From Solimonas marina (lineage in GTDB: Bacteria > Pseudomonadota > Gammaproteobacteria > Nevskiales > Nevskiaceae), in assembly GCF_012241385.1 (NCBI RefSeq), contig NZ_JAAVXB010000014.1:45772-109771 (forward strand): 64,000 nucleotides of DNA, read 5' to 3'. The notes under the pieces are model-generated. The model ran no database searches and was not told the origin of the DNA. It saw only the letters and a list, made by a program, of their open reading frames with translations. Both the position numbers and the translations under genes were made by a program. This document shows positions 54,151 through 62,251 of the stretch, in pieces (positions within the stretch are counted from its first letter, which is position 1; each line of letters starts with the position of its first letter).

Positions 54151-55290
54151 ATGACACGCTTAAGCTTTTTTCCGGTTGATAACGGCGATATGACGCTGGT
54201 CACCACCTCGAATGAGAAGACGGTCCTCATTGACTGCAATATCCGTGACGTTACGGGGGAAGACCCGCCGCCCGACGTAGTGAAGCAGCTTAAAGAGCGC
54301 TTGAAGAAAGACGACAAAGGCCGTTATTACGTCGACGTCTTCATGCTCAGCCATCCCGATCAAGATCACTGCCGCGGATTTCAAGCGAATTTTTACTGCG
54401 GGCCGGCTGCTGACTATCCGGAAAAAAGCGAAAAGATCTTCATTAAAGAGCTCTGGTCGTCGCCGCTAATTTTCCGCCGCAAGTTGCGCCACGAGACCCT
54501 TTGCCCCGATGCCATCACGTTCAACACGGAGGCGAGGCGCCGCGTCAAGAAGTACCGCAATGCCGGCGGAGCAGTCTCTGACGGTGATCGCATCCTGGTT
54601 CTTGGCGAAGACGAGGACAACAAACAGCGGGGCATCGAAGCGATCGTCGTGAAGTGCGATACGCGCTTCAGCAAAATCGCCGGCATTGCACAAAGTAACT
54701 TTGAGGGCTATCTCCTTGCGCCGGTGCCCAAGGGCTCCGAAGACGAAGAAGAAATGCGCTCGAAGAATAACTCCAGCATCATTGTGCAATTCAAGATCGG
54801 CGAGGGCGTTAATGCAGATGCCTGCCGCTTCCTGACTGGTGGCGACGCGGACGTATCGATTTGGGACCGGCTCTGGGAGAAGCACAAAAATGCAACGGAT
54901 GTACTGAAATACGACATTCTGCTTGCCCCACATCATTGTTCTTGGCACACGCTGTCGCACGACAGCATCTCGGACTTAGGCGACAAAGCGAAGGTCAGCG
55001 AGCCCGCAAAGTCGGCGCTGTCGCAGATCCGTGACGTCGGCCGCATTGTGGCGAGCTGCAAGGAAATCCTGGATGACGACGACGATCCGCCGAGCCACCG
55101 TGCTAAGGAGGAGTACGAGAAAATCGCGGACAAGCGGTTCCATGAAACATCGGACTTCTGCGGTGAACCGTTCGAATTCGATATCAAGTCTCACGGCCCT
55201 GTGATTCGTTCGAAGGCATCGGCTAGTAGCTTTGCCAGAAAAGACGCTGCAGCTGGCCTAATCGGCAGCGGCGCGATCGGTCACGGTTAA
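54151..55290 (+). CDS. Metallo-beta-lactamase-fold hydrolase of E2-E1-JAB operon
   Basis: A 379-aa MBL-fold protein, first gene of the operon. The metal motif is SHPDQDH (H68, D70, D72, H73), with a further LLAPHHCSWH motif near residue 260 and TGGDAD before it, a ComEC/Rec2-like MBL layout without membrane helices. It starts MTRLSFFPVDNGD with GGGAG eight bases upstream. The last 25 residues are small and flexible and end in Gly (AAAGLIGSGAIGHG). Nuclease or cyclic-nucleotide phosphodiesterase activity is possible. The next gene starts five bases on, indicating tight coupling. Confidence 0.82.
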   Translation: MTRLSFFPVDNGDMTLVTTSNEKTVLIDCNIRDVTGEDPPPDVVKQLKERLKKDDKGRYYVDVFMLSHPDQDHCRGFQANFYCGPAADYPEKSEKIFIKELWSSPLIFRRKLRHETLCPDAITFNTEARRRVKKYRNAGGAVSDGDRILVLGEDEDNKQRGIEAIVVKCDTRFSKIAGIAQSNFEGYLLAPVPKGSEDEEEMRSKNNSSIIVQFKIGEGVNADACRFLTGGDADVSIWDRLWEKHKNATDVLKYDILLAPHHCSWHTLSHDSISDLGDKAKVSEPAKSALSQIRDVGRIVASCKEILDDDDDPPSHRAKEEYEKIADKRFHETSDFCGEPFEFDIKSHGPVIRSKASASSFARKDAAAGLIGSGAIGHG

Positions 55291-55295
55291 AGCTG

Positions 55296-57590
55296 GTGCG
55301 TGTATCTGCGGTTCAACGTGCGCTGACTGACATTTCGGCGCACCGTCAGTTTGATCGTTGGATTAATTCCGCACAGCAGTTGGAATCCGGCGAGTGGAGG
55401 GCGACATTCGGGCTTCGCGTCGAAATGTCGTCCCTCTGGACTCTGGAGGGCCAAACCCCCACCGGCATTCTCGCAGTGGAACCGGTAACAGTCTCGTTCC
55501 CGATCGGCTACCCCGATCGGGTTCCGCAATTCGAACTCAGGGCTGACTTCCCGAAGAACGTCGCGCACCTATTACCGATTAAGGGCGATGGCAGCCCCAG
55601 GCCGTGTCTGGTGCAGGGGTCGATCGAGAATCTTTTTCGGACTGCCGGCGTCCCGGGGTTGTTGGTTCAATTGAGCAACTGGTTGCAGGGTGCGGCCAGC
55701 GATAGCCTGAACGACGACCCGGATACCTGGGAGCCTGCGCGGCGCGACACCATCGACGATCTAATCATCGGCGATACGCTCAGTCTTCAACGGCTGCCCA
55801 AAAAGAAGCAGGACATTGCTTATCGATCGACAGCATATAGCAGCTTTCGATCGAAGAACGTTACTGGCGTCTATCGAATTACCGCGCTGAGCGATGATGG
55901 AGATCTAACCGCGCAGACGTGGAGCAAGTATGCACAGCGCTCCTTTTCCCCTATGTACGCGGGAAGGTCCGTCTCAGCCATCATTCGCTCGAAACCACTC
56001 CCAGATGGGAGTTCATTCGTTTGCAGCGAATACATGCCTGACGACGTCAAAGACGTAGCATCTTTGCTGCGATCGGCAAGACGTTGGCACTGTGAAAATG
56101 CTGTGCAGAGCGTGATTGAGGGTATTGAGCGGTTAGCGCCAAAATTCAAGACTCAGACAGTCTGGTGGCCGATCCCGATATCCTTACTGATCCATGTAGA
56201 ACGGCCGCGTGTGGTGGCGGGTACTACTTCGGCGATTGAAACCTTTGGGTACGTGGTCGAGATGATTCCCGGGAAGGGGGTCGGATCGGTGAGGATCGCT
56301 GCAGTTATTGATGAGCTCAACACCAGAGTCCTTCGCACCTTCAATCAGTTGCCAGCAGAGACCGTAGCGCAGCCCTGGGTATTGCTTGGGGGCGGCAGCC
56401 TCGGTTCGAAAATTGGCTTGCATATGGCGCGCTGCGGTTTGGCGCCAGCGTTGGTGCTGGATGGTGAGGCGTTACTTCCGCACAACTATGCAAGGCACGC
56501 GCTCTTGCCTCCGTCGACAAAAAACGACGCACCGCTGTTTCCGGAATTTAAGGCCTACTCAATGGCCAAGGCACTTGAATTACTGAGTGCGTCAACGACC
56601 GGAAAAGCCAATACGATTCAGGAGTCCATGCTGACTAAAGCTTCTGAAGAGGAGCTTCGCGCTGCGTCAAAATGGCTGATTCTCAATACCACTGCCTCGA
56701 CGCCAGTTCGGCACCTGCTGACGAGTTGGGATAATCCACATACACGCGTAGCCGACGCGGCACTCTACGCATCCGGCAGAGTGGCCGCATTTTGCGTTGA
56801 GGGGCCGGAGAGAAACCCCAATCTCGATGAGGTCGATACCATTAAGCTAGCCAGTTTCATCGACGATGCCGAGGTCGCGAAACTCACCTTGTCGGGTAAA
56901 GCGAGGCTTGAGCTTATCCGTACCGGGACAGGTTGCGGATCTGAAACGATGCAGGTATCGGACGCGACAATTTCGGTGCATGCGGCGCATGTAAGCGAGG
57001 AACTGGGGCGCTTTTATTCTCAAGGGCTGCCGGATTCTGGAGCGATCTTGCTTGCTAAACGTTCATCCGACGGTCTGCGCTATGAAGCTCGACGAATTAA
57101 AGTTCCAGCATTTCACCGTGTCGACCTTGAAACCAACGGCACCGACATGTGGCGACTTCACCTCTCGGAAGCAGCGCACCAGAAAATTGAAATAGAAATC
57201 GCCCGACATCCGCACACCGAGACCGGCGGCGTGCTGTGGGGGCGCTTCAACGAAAGTCTTGGAGCAATCTACGTCGTGGATGTCATTGACGCCCCGCCGG
57301 ATAGCAAACGTAGCGCGACCTATTTCGAGCTGGGAGTACAAGGGCTTCAAGAACTGCTGCGCGAGAAGCACAGGCAGAGCTACTCCGAGATGTGCTGCGT
57401 TGGGACATGGCATAACCACTTGCAAACTTCCGGCCCGTCGAGCAAGGATCGAAAATCCGCAAACGACATAGGCAAGGCCGCAAGCTACCCAAATGCACTG
57501 CTTATCTCGACGCCTGGCGGCTATTGCGGTCTTCTGGCGGACTCAACCAACAAGATGCTCGACACTAATGGCGGTGCCGCGACATCTTGA
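55296..57590 (+). CDS. Single-chain E2-E1-JAB ubiquitin-like conjugation protein
   Basis: A 764-aa three-domain protein. Residues about 1-135 form a prokaryotic E2-like fold with candidate catalytic C104 (SPRPCLVQG). Residues 355-560 form a ThiF/E1 domain with nucleotide loop GGGSLGSKIG (365-374) and candidate thioester C547 (GTGCGSE). Residues 625-750 form a JAB/JAMM isopeptidase with E642 (HTETGG), H706 and H708 (GTWHNH), S715 and D718. The order matches Cap2 plus Cap3 of type II CBASS in one chain. A region of 220 residues after the E2 is unrecognised. The GTG start lies five bases after the MBL gene. Confidence 0.88.
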   Translation: MRVSAVQRALTDISAHRQFDRWINSAQQLESGEWRATFGLRVEMSSLWTLEGQTPTGILAVEPVTVSFPIGYPDRVPQFELRADFPKNVAHLLPIKGDGSPRPCLVQGSIENLFRTAGVPGLLVQLSNWLQGAASDSLNDDPDTWEPARRDTIDDLIIGDTLSLQRLPKKKQDIAYRSTAYSSFRSKNVTGVYRITALSDDGDLTAQTWSKYAQRSFSPMYAGRSVSAIIRSKPLPDGSSFVCSEYMPDDVKDVASLLRSARRWHCENAVQSVIEGIERLAPKFKTQTVWWPIPISLLIHVERPRVVAGTTSAIETFGYVVEMIPGKGVGSVRIAAVIDELNTRVLRTFNQLPAETVAQPWVLLGGGSLGSKIGLHMARCGLAPALVLDGEALLPHNYARHALLPPSTKNDAPLFPEFKAYSMAKALELLSASTTGKANTIQESMLTKASEEELRAASKWLILNTTASTPVRHLLTSWDNPHTRVADAALYASGRVAAFCVEGPERNPNLDEVDTIKLASFIDDAEVAKLTLSGKARLELIRTGTGCGSETMQVSDATISVHAAHVSEELGRFYSQGLPDSGAILLAKRSSDGLRYEARRIKVPAFHRVDLETNGTDMWRLHLSEAAHQKIEIEIARHPHTETGGVLWGRFNESLGAIYVVDVIDAPPDSKRSATYFELGVQGLQELLREKHRQSYSEMCCVGTWHNHLQTSGPSSKDRKSANDIGKAASYPNALLISTPGGYCGLLADSTNKMLDTNGGAATS

Positions 57591-57685
57591 GGCAAGCGAT
57601 CCTCGTGATTGCAAATCACTATTCCATTGAATGGGTGCCCAGGGGCGCCGGCTCGAGAGCCCGTCAAGCAATACGGAGAATCGCG

Positions 57686-58480
57686 ATGAATTGGTCACAG
57701 GCTTTCACGAAGTTCCTAGACCCATATGAACTCAAGGCGCGCCTGTTTCCCGGGCTATTGGTGCTCTTGCCGGGCATCATTTATTTCGCGTTAACTTTTG
57801 GCCCGAAGAATCCATTGCTCGTGACGCTGGGATCCGTACTGGCGACCTGTGGCGGACCTTCGCTACTCGCCAACTTTGTCCGGACTTGGGGGCAGCGCGC
57901 CCAGGAGAAGCTATACAAGAAGTGGAGCGCCCAGCCTTCTACAATCTTACTCCGCCACCGAGACGACCAGCTTTCAGATCAAACGACGATTCGTTATCAC
58001 ACGTTGGCCAGCTCCAAGCTTGGCATCGTGATGCCAAGCCGAGCCGAAGAAGAGGACAACCCGCTTCTTGCGGACAAGGCCTATGCTGCAGCGGCAGATG
58101 CACTCCGACCGATGACCAACGACAAGAAGAAGTTCGATCTCTTATTCAAGGAGCTAGTTCACTACGGATATAACCGGAATGCCTACGGATCGAGATGGGT
58201 AGGTTTCGTGATCGCCATTGGCGCCGGCCTGATGACGCTCTTCAATGCGGGCGTACTCAACATCGATGAGCCCTATTTTCAGCGTGCACATCTTAGCCCG
58301 GCATCCGGATTTATCTTGAGTATTAGCATTGCCATGGCGCTTTTGTGGGCCTTGCACTTTACCGGTCAAACAGTGAAGCAATCGGGCTTCAGCTATGCGC
58401 GGCGGCTTTGGGAAGCGTTAGAGCAGGTCCCGAAGAAAACCGCCGGGAGTCCTCGAGCCCCGAGAGTGCGTAAGGATTGA
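57686..58480 (+). CDS. Four-helix membrane protein of E2-E1-JAB operon
   Basis: A 264-aa membrane protein with helices near residues 19-37, 42-62, 172-190 and 206-226 (LFPGLLVLLPGIIYFALTF; WVGFVIAIGAGLMTLFNAG; GFILSISIAMALLWALHF). The cytosolic middle of about 110 residues is charged. It ends in a basic tail. ATG 57686 has GGAGA five to six bases upstream. The frame is also open from a TTG at 57587 that overlaps the previous stop. No family is recognised. A membrane effector role is inferred from context. Confidence 0.72.
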   Translation: MNWSQAFTKFLDPYELKARLFPGLLVLLPGIIYFALTFGPKNPLLVTLGSVLATCGGPSLLANFVRTWGQRAQEKLYKKWSAQPSTILLRHRDDQLSDQTTIRYHTLASSKLGIVMPSRAEEEDNPLLADKAYAAAADALRPMTNDKKKFDLLFKELVHYGYNRNAYGSRWVGFVIAIGAGLMTLFNAGVLNIDEPYFQRAHLSPASGFILSISIAMALLWALHFTGQTVKQSGFSYARRLWEALEQVPKKTAGSPRAPRVRKD

Positions 58481-58536
58481 GCTCGTGTGCACAGTTCCGA
58501 TTTTCTTGAGAGTTGCGTCTTAAAGAGGTGATGGTA

Positions 58537-59247
58537 ATGGGAACACTCAATATTTCCCGTAGCGAGCAGGACGCTCTGCAGGCAATCGATATCCACCAAC
58601 TCGACAAGCTGATCGAGCAGTCGATGCGGGAACAGCATGCATTAGCCCTACGCAACCAGCGTCTCGAGAGTTGCGGCGACTTTGTGTATGCGCAGTTCCG
58701 TCATTTCGAGAGCGACCTCGGCGCATACCGCGCGGCGAAGTCGTCGAAGAAGGTCTCGGAGACCGAGCTTGATGCGCAGCGCGCTGGCCAGAATCTCGCC
58801 GACGCTGTGCGTCAGATGAAATATCTCCTTGAGAAGGAGTTGCGCGAACGCGAGCGCTTCTATATCGACGATCTGATTTTGCCGCCTCATCATTTCGATA
58901 AGCGCCTCCGGGTGGCGGTGCGCTACCGCTGGAGGCCAACGACGGATGGGAACTGGCAGAGCGGGTCCATCACGTTTGCGTACGACGTCGACTTGTCACC
59001 CGACTACCGGTTTCCTCAGCGGGCGCCTAAGCGTAAGCCTAGCGTCGCGCAGCAACAGCGCGACGAGCAGGACAAATTGGCGCGCACCTGGGAACATCTG
59101 CGACAGCAGGCACTGCATTCACTCCGGCAATTTTTCAGGGAAGGCGGCGACGGCGCGAAGGTTCCGGATCGGTTTCAGGTCAGGCTGGATGCCTCGGGCC
59201 GGTATCTCAACAACTACAGCGCTCAGTTCTGGTCCGAGCCGTCATGA
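58537..59247 (+). CDS. Unknown protein, last gene of E2-E1-JAB operon
   Basis: A 236-aa soluble protein. The N-terminal half is helical and rich in Glu/Gln/Arg (DKLIEQSMREQHALALRNQRLE). The C-terminal half has mixed structure (YDVDLSPDYRFPQRAPKRKP; DRFQVRLDASGRYLNNYSAQFW). There are no cysteine pairs or catalytic motifs and no C-terminal Gly-Gly. AGAGGT lies seven bases before ATG 58537. It lies 56 bases after the membrane protein gene. Confidence 0.68.
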   Translation: MGTLNISRSEQDALQAIDIHQLDKLIEQSMREQHALALRNQRLESCGDFVYAQFRHFESDLGAYRAAKSSKKVSETELDAQRAGQNLADAVRQMKYLLEKELRERERFYIDDLILPPHHFDKRLRVAVRYRWRPTTDGNWQSGSITFAYDVDLSPDYRFPQRAPKRKPSVAQQQRDEQDKLARTWEHLRQQALHSLRQFFREGGDGAKVPDRFQVRLDASGRYLNNYSAQFWSEPS

Positions 59248-59321
59248 ATGTCACAGGGATGGCTGAAACACGAGCATAGAGGCTTCCGTCGTGGGGCCTG
59301 TTTTGAGTGCCGCGAGAGTCG

Positions 59322-60374
59322 TCAGGTCTGATCCTCGCTTTCTCCATCCCGACGCTTTGCCCTGAAGCGCATCATGGCATTGTCACTATCACGCAAATGC
59401 TTTGTGTAGCGCGCAACCATTGTTGTCGACTTCCATCGACCAGCCTGCATGACCTGGGCATCGCTTGCTCCGTCCGCGACTAGGTCTTCGGCTGCACCGA
59501 TTCGGGTGCTGTGCCCTGCAAATAATGCTGGGTTCAACCCAGCCTGCGCCGCGCGGCGCTTGATAATGCGCGCAATGTCACGGCCCTCGAGGGGCTTGAT
59601 CAACGCACGTTTGCCGGCCCAACGGGCAGGGACCGCACGCCAGATCGGGCCTTCCGTGATATTGGCCAATTTCAGCCATGCCTGTAGATGCTTCATGGCC
59701 TCGACTGTGAGAGGCAGTCGCGCGCCCTTGCCACTCTGATCGGTCTTTGTTTTGCCCAGTCGGATCGCGCCAGAGCCGTCCTTCTTCAGTTCAAGCTTCT
59801 CCAGCACCATAGACGCCACTTCGGAACGTCGTGTCATTGACTCGTACGCAATCACCAGAAGCGCGCGATCGCGTATGGCGCTCGGCTCGTCGCCGGCGGC
59901 CGCGGCCAAGATGCGCTCCAGATCTTCAAGCAAAAGCCCTTGTTTCTTGGATTGCTCCTCGTCGAGGCCGTGCTCGTTCTGGAGTTGCTTCCAGAGCATC
60001 CGGCCATCTTTGGCCTTCATGGGGTTGTCAGTACCAGCGAACTGAAACAACTGGTCGATGGCGAACAGGTATTGCTCCAGCGTGGCACGCTTGCGGCCTT
60101 TGCCGATATTCACCAAGAGAAATCGCTCGATGTCCTGGAGCGTCGGCGGGAAGATCGGAATGCCTTCCTGCAGCGCAAACTCGGCCCAGATTCTCCAGCA
60201 GGCCATCAGTGACCGGCGTGTGTTGGGCGCATAGCCGTTGAAGAACGGAATGCTCGCAGCGAGGCGTGGACCAATGACCGCAGGGGAGGAAGAAGCAATG
60301 ATTTCGACCGGATCGGTCGCGTCCGTAGCCGGGATTATCGTGTGCTCAGAATGGTCAGGATGGTCAGGATTCAT
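59322..60374 (-). CDS. Tyrosine recombinase, Cre/plasmid-integrase type
   Basis: A 350-aa recombinase. The N-terminal core-binding domain (NTRRSLMACWRIWAEFALQEGIPIFPPTLQDIERFL) is followed by the catalytic Arg in YESMTRRSEVASM, a Lys in GKGARLPL, GHSTRIGAAEDLVADG with the His/Arg pair, AGRWKS and the Tyr in MVARYTKHLRD. It is little related to the recombinase at 14432 but has the same gene partner: a KfrA-like gene divergent across 152 bases. Confidence 0.92.
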   Translation of the reverse strand: MNPDHPDHSEHTIIPATDATDPVEIIASSSPAVIGPRLAASIPFFNGYAPNTRRSLMACWRIWAEFALQEGIPIFPPTLQDIERFLLVNIGKGRKRATLEQYLFAIDQLFQFAGTDNPMKAKDGRMLWKQLQNEHGLDEEQSKKQGLLLEDLERILAAAAGDEPSAIRDRALLVIAYESMTRRSEVASMVLEKLELKKDGSGAIRLGKTKTDQSGKGARLPLTVEAMKHLQAWLKLANITEGPIWRAVPARWAGKRALIKPLEGRDIARIIKRRAAQAGLNPALFAGHSTRIGAAEDLVADGASDAQVMQAGRWKSTTMVARYTKHLRDSDNAMMRFRAKRRDGESEDQT

Positions 60375-60423
60375 CGCCGAAGCTGCCGTAAATCATCGTA
60401 TTAACAGCATGCCTTACTTCCAT

Positions 60424-60453
60424 AATGACCGATAGGTTCAATTATCGGTCATT
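60424..60453. promoter_or_regulatory. 11-base inverted repeat in recombinase/kfrA promoter
   Basis: AATGACCGATA and TATCGGTCATT, perfectly inverted, flank GGTTCAAT. A second short palindrome TGTAA-T-TTACA lies at 60463-60473, and the direct repeat GTAATTT occurs twice (60454-60470). These are good operator candidates for the KfrA-like protein. Confidence 0.65.
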
Positions 60454-60526
60454 GTAATTTCATGTAATTTACACAATGTTTACAACATTTACAGTGTAAT
60501 ATCAGGATGACTATTCGGAGCCCATA

Positions 60527-61348
60527 ATGCCGTCCGATGCCACCCCGATTTCATTTGACCAAGTTGCCGCAGCCGCCCAATCGCTCCAGCAAGCCGGCGC
60601 CAAAGTCACGACGCTGACAGTACGAGAAAAGCTCGGACGCGGCAGCTTTTCGACGATCAAAAAGTTCATCGATCAATGGCGTCAGGCTGGTGCACTGGAG
60701 GTATCCACCTCGTCCGGAGAAGTACCCCCGCAACTCGAGACACTTTGGCTGGCGGCGCAGCGCGCTGCAGAAGAGCGTCTCAGCCGGGAACGTGAGGCCC
60801 TAGAGACGTTAGCGGGCGAGCTTGAATCGAGGCTGGCGCAGATGGAGGGAACCGTTCAAGACGCGACGCGCGCAAGGCAGCATGCCGAAGATCGCATACG
60901 GGACAAGGATGCCGAGCTGGCGCGTCTGAGTTCGCTTCTTCAGGCAACCACCGCCCGCGCCGATCGAACCGATGCGAACCTAAAAGCGGCGCAGCTCTCC
61001 CACGATGCGGCCCTTCTCGAGAACCGCAATCTCATCGATCGTCTAGCCGATACCCTGCAGCGGATCGAGGGTGACATGAAGCCGCTTTCTGGTGTGCTCT
61101 CGGACTTCCGACATGATGTAGCCAACCTGTCTGGGGAAATCAAAGCGATTCCCGCGCGTTGGGCTGAAGGCATTGAACAGCTGCGAAACGACATTGTCCG
61201 GCAGCACAGCACTATGCGTGAGGACGTGGTTCAGGCCATAGCGGTGCCGCTCACCGGAATCAAAGCGGCGCTCGATGAGCTGGGTCGGCGGACCACGTTG
61301 CAGCATAGAAGCGCGATTCGGCAAAGGCAGCGGGGCGTCCGCCGCTAA
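60527..61348 (+). CDS. KfrA-like DNA-binding coiled-coil protein
   Basis: A 273-aa protein with an N-terminal KfrA_N helix-turn-helix (ISFDQVAAAAQSLQQAGAKVTTLTVREKLGRGSFSTIKKFIDQWRQ). A coiled coil (about residues 75-160) is followed by further helices with SDFRHDVANLSGEIKAI. The tail is basic (RSAIRQRQRGVRR). It is shorter than the KfrA-like protein at 15764. Likely an autorepressor and maintenance factor. A terminator overlaps the stop codon. Confidence 0.87.
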   Translation: MPSDATPISFDQVAAAAQSLQQAGAKVTTLTVREKLGRGSFSTIKKFIDQWRQAGALEVSTSSGEVPPQLETLWLAAQRAAEERLSREREALETLAGELESRLAQMEGTVQDATRARQHAEDRIRDKDAELARLSSLLQATTARADRTDANLKAAQLSHDAALLENRNLIDRLADTLQRIEGDMKPLSGVLSDFRHDVANLSGEIKAIPARWAEGIEQLRNDIVRQHSTMREDVVQAIAVPLTGIKAALDELGRRTTLQHRSAIRQRQRGVRR

Positions 61349-61368
61349 CCCCGTTTCAGCGGCTTTTT
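61341..61368 (+). terminator. Intrinsic terminator overlapping kfrA stop
   Basis: GCCGCT and AGCGGC arms with an 11-base loop, then T5. The left arm includes part of the last codons and the stop. Confidence 0.75.
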
Positions 61369-61533
61369 GCGCATGTCGCGTTTGAGGGCCTTCGTGGACA
61401 AACCCCCAAAACGGGCAGGATTTCAAAGAACCGCCCTTCCGAAGGTTGTCGAAGAGTTACTCTAAGTTGTTGAATTATTTATTTTATAGAAATTAACTAA
61501 CGAACTGAAGGAAAGTCACTTCTGGCGAAATCG

Positions 61534-61643
61534 CACAAAAAGGGGGCTTTTTGTGTCTCTCTGGTCAATTGTTTTGACCATGGGTTGACGAATTGAGAAA
61601 TTTGCACAAAAATCAGGTTGACGATTTGGGGAATTCGCACAAA
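61534..61643 (+). promoter_or_regulatory. Repeat-rich operator region before 61643 gene
   Basis: Contains a 9-base-arm palindrome (CACAAAAAG-GGGG-CTTTTTGTG, 61534-61555), a 7-base-arm inverted repeat (TGGTCAA-TTGTT-TTGACCA, 61562-61580) and two 28-base direct repeats of GGTTGACGAATTGAGAAATT/GCACAAA type (61583-61610 and 61616-61643). The second touches the ATG. A third partial copy (AAATCGCACAAAA) lies at 61528-61540. Confidence 0.7.
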
Positions 61644-62251
61644 TGGACCTGCCGCTGCCTTCAACTTTTCATCGCGAACTGAGCGCCGAGCGTCTGAATC
61701 TGATTGCCTCCTGGCTTCTTGAAGAGTACTACGCTACGCAAGAAGATCTAGTTCGCGACACCGACAGCAGCTATACGCGCGGTTGCACCGCCTTCGGGCG
61801 CCAGCGCGGCCGCATCATGAAAGAAGCGGCGTCCCTCAAATATTCGTGGCTTAGCATCAAGGGGGCCGGAAACGATCTCGTCTTCGGGATTGGCCACGTC
61901 CCATGCCGCTACAGCAACGATGATCCGGATAACCCGAAAAAAGATGCAGTGCTGGTCGCCAATCAGCACCAGCTGCCGTTTCTGGACTTCGAAGACGACT
62001 TGGCGCCGACCCGCTTTTGTTTCGTTCTCGACAAGGGACTCGAAGGTGTGACTGATGCGCATGTCGAGTTGCTGGGCTACACCGGCGCCGGAACGCTTGT
62101 CAGCCGGTGGATCAGCAGCAACGTTCGTACACTACATGCCGTCAACGATCAGAAACTCAGCTCGGCGGTTCCGGTCGGCAAGCCAGTCTTGGCTCCGAAG
62201 CGGCGCGATGCAGCAAACGGCGACGACAATGTCGTCGCCCCGCAGTCGTGA
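61643..62251 (+). CDS. Unknown 202-aa protein coupled to XRE-ImmA gene
   Basis: A soluble mixed protein (FHRELSAERLNLIASWLLEEYYATQEDLVRDTDSSYTRGCTAFGRQRGRIMKEAA...) with a disordered end. No family is recognised. The ATG is the last triplet of an operator-like repeat. The stop overlaps the following GTG (GTGA), so the two are translated together. In ImmA/IrrE pairs the partner is often a toxin or a repressor. Either would fit. Confidence 0.7.
   Translation: MDLPLPSTFHRELSAERLNLIASWLLEEYYATQEDLVRDTDSSYTRGCTAFGRQRGRIMKEAASLKYSWLSIKGAGNDLVFGIGHVPCRYSNDDPDNPKKDAVLVANQHQLPFLDFEDDLAPTRFCFVLDKGLEGVTDAHVELLGYTGAGTLVSRWISSNVRTLHAVNDQKLSSAVPVGKPVLAPKRRDAANGDDNVVAPQS

Noticed and set aside
54151..55290. 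Competence protein ComEC
   Set aside because: The MBL part is similar in style, but there are no membrane helices or ComEC core, and the operon context differs.
55296..57590. Type II CBASS
   Set aside because: E2-E1 and JAB domains are present, but no CD-NTase or SMODS motif is found in the operon.
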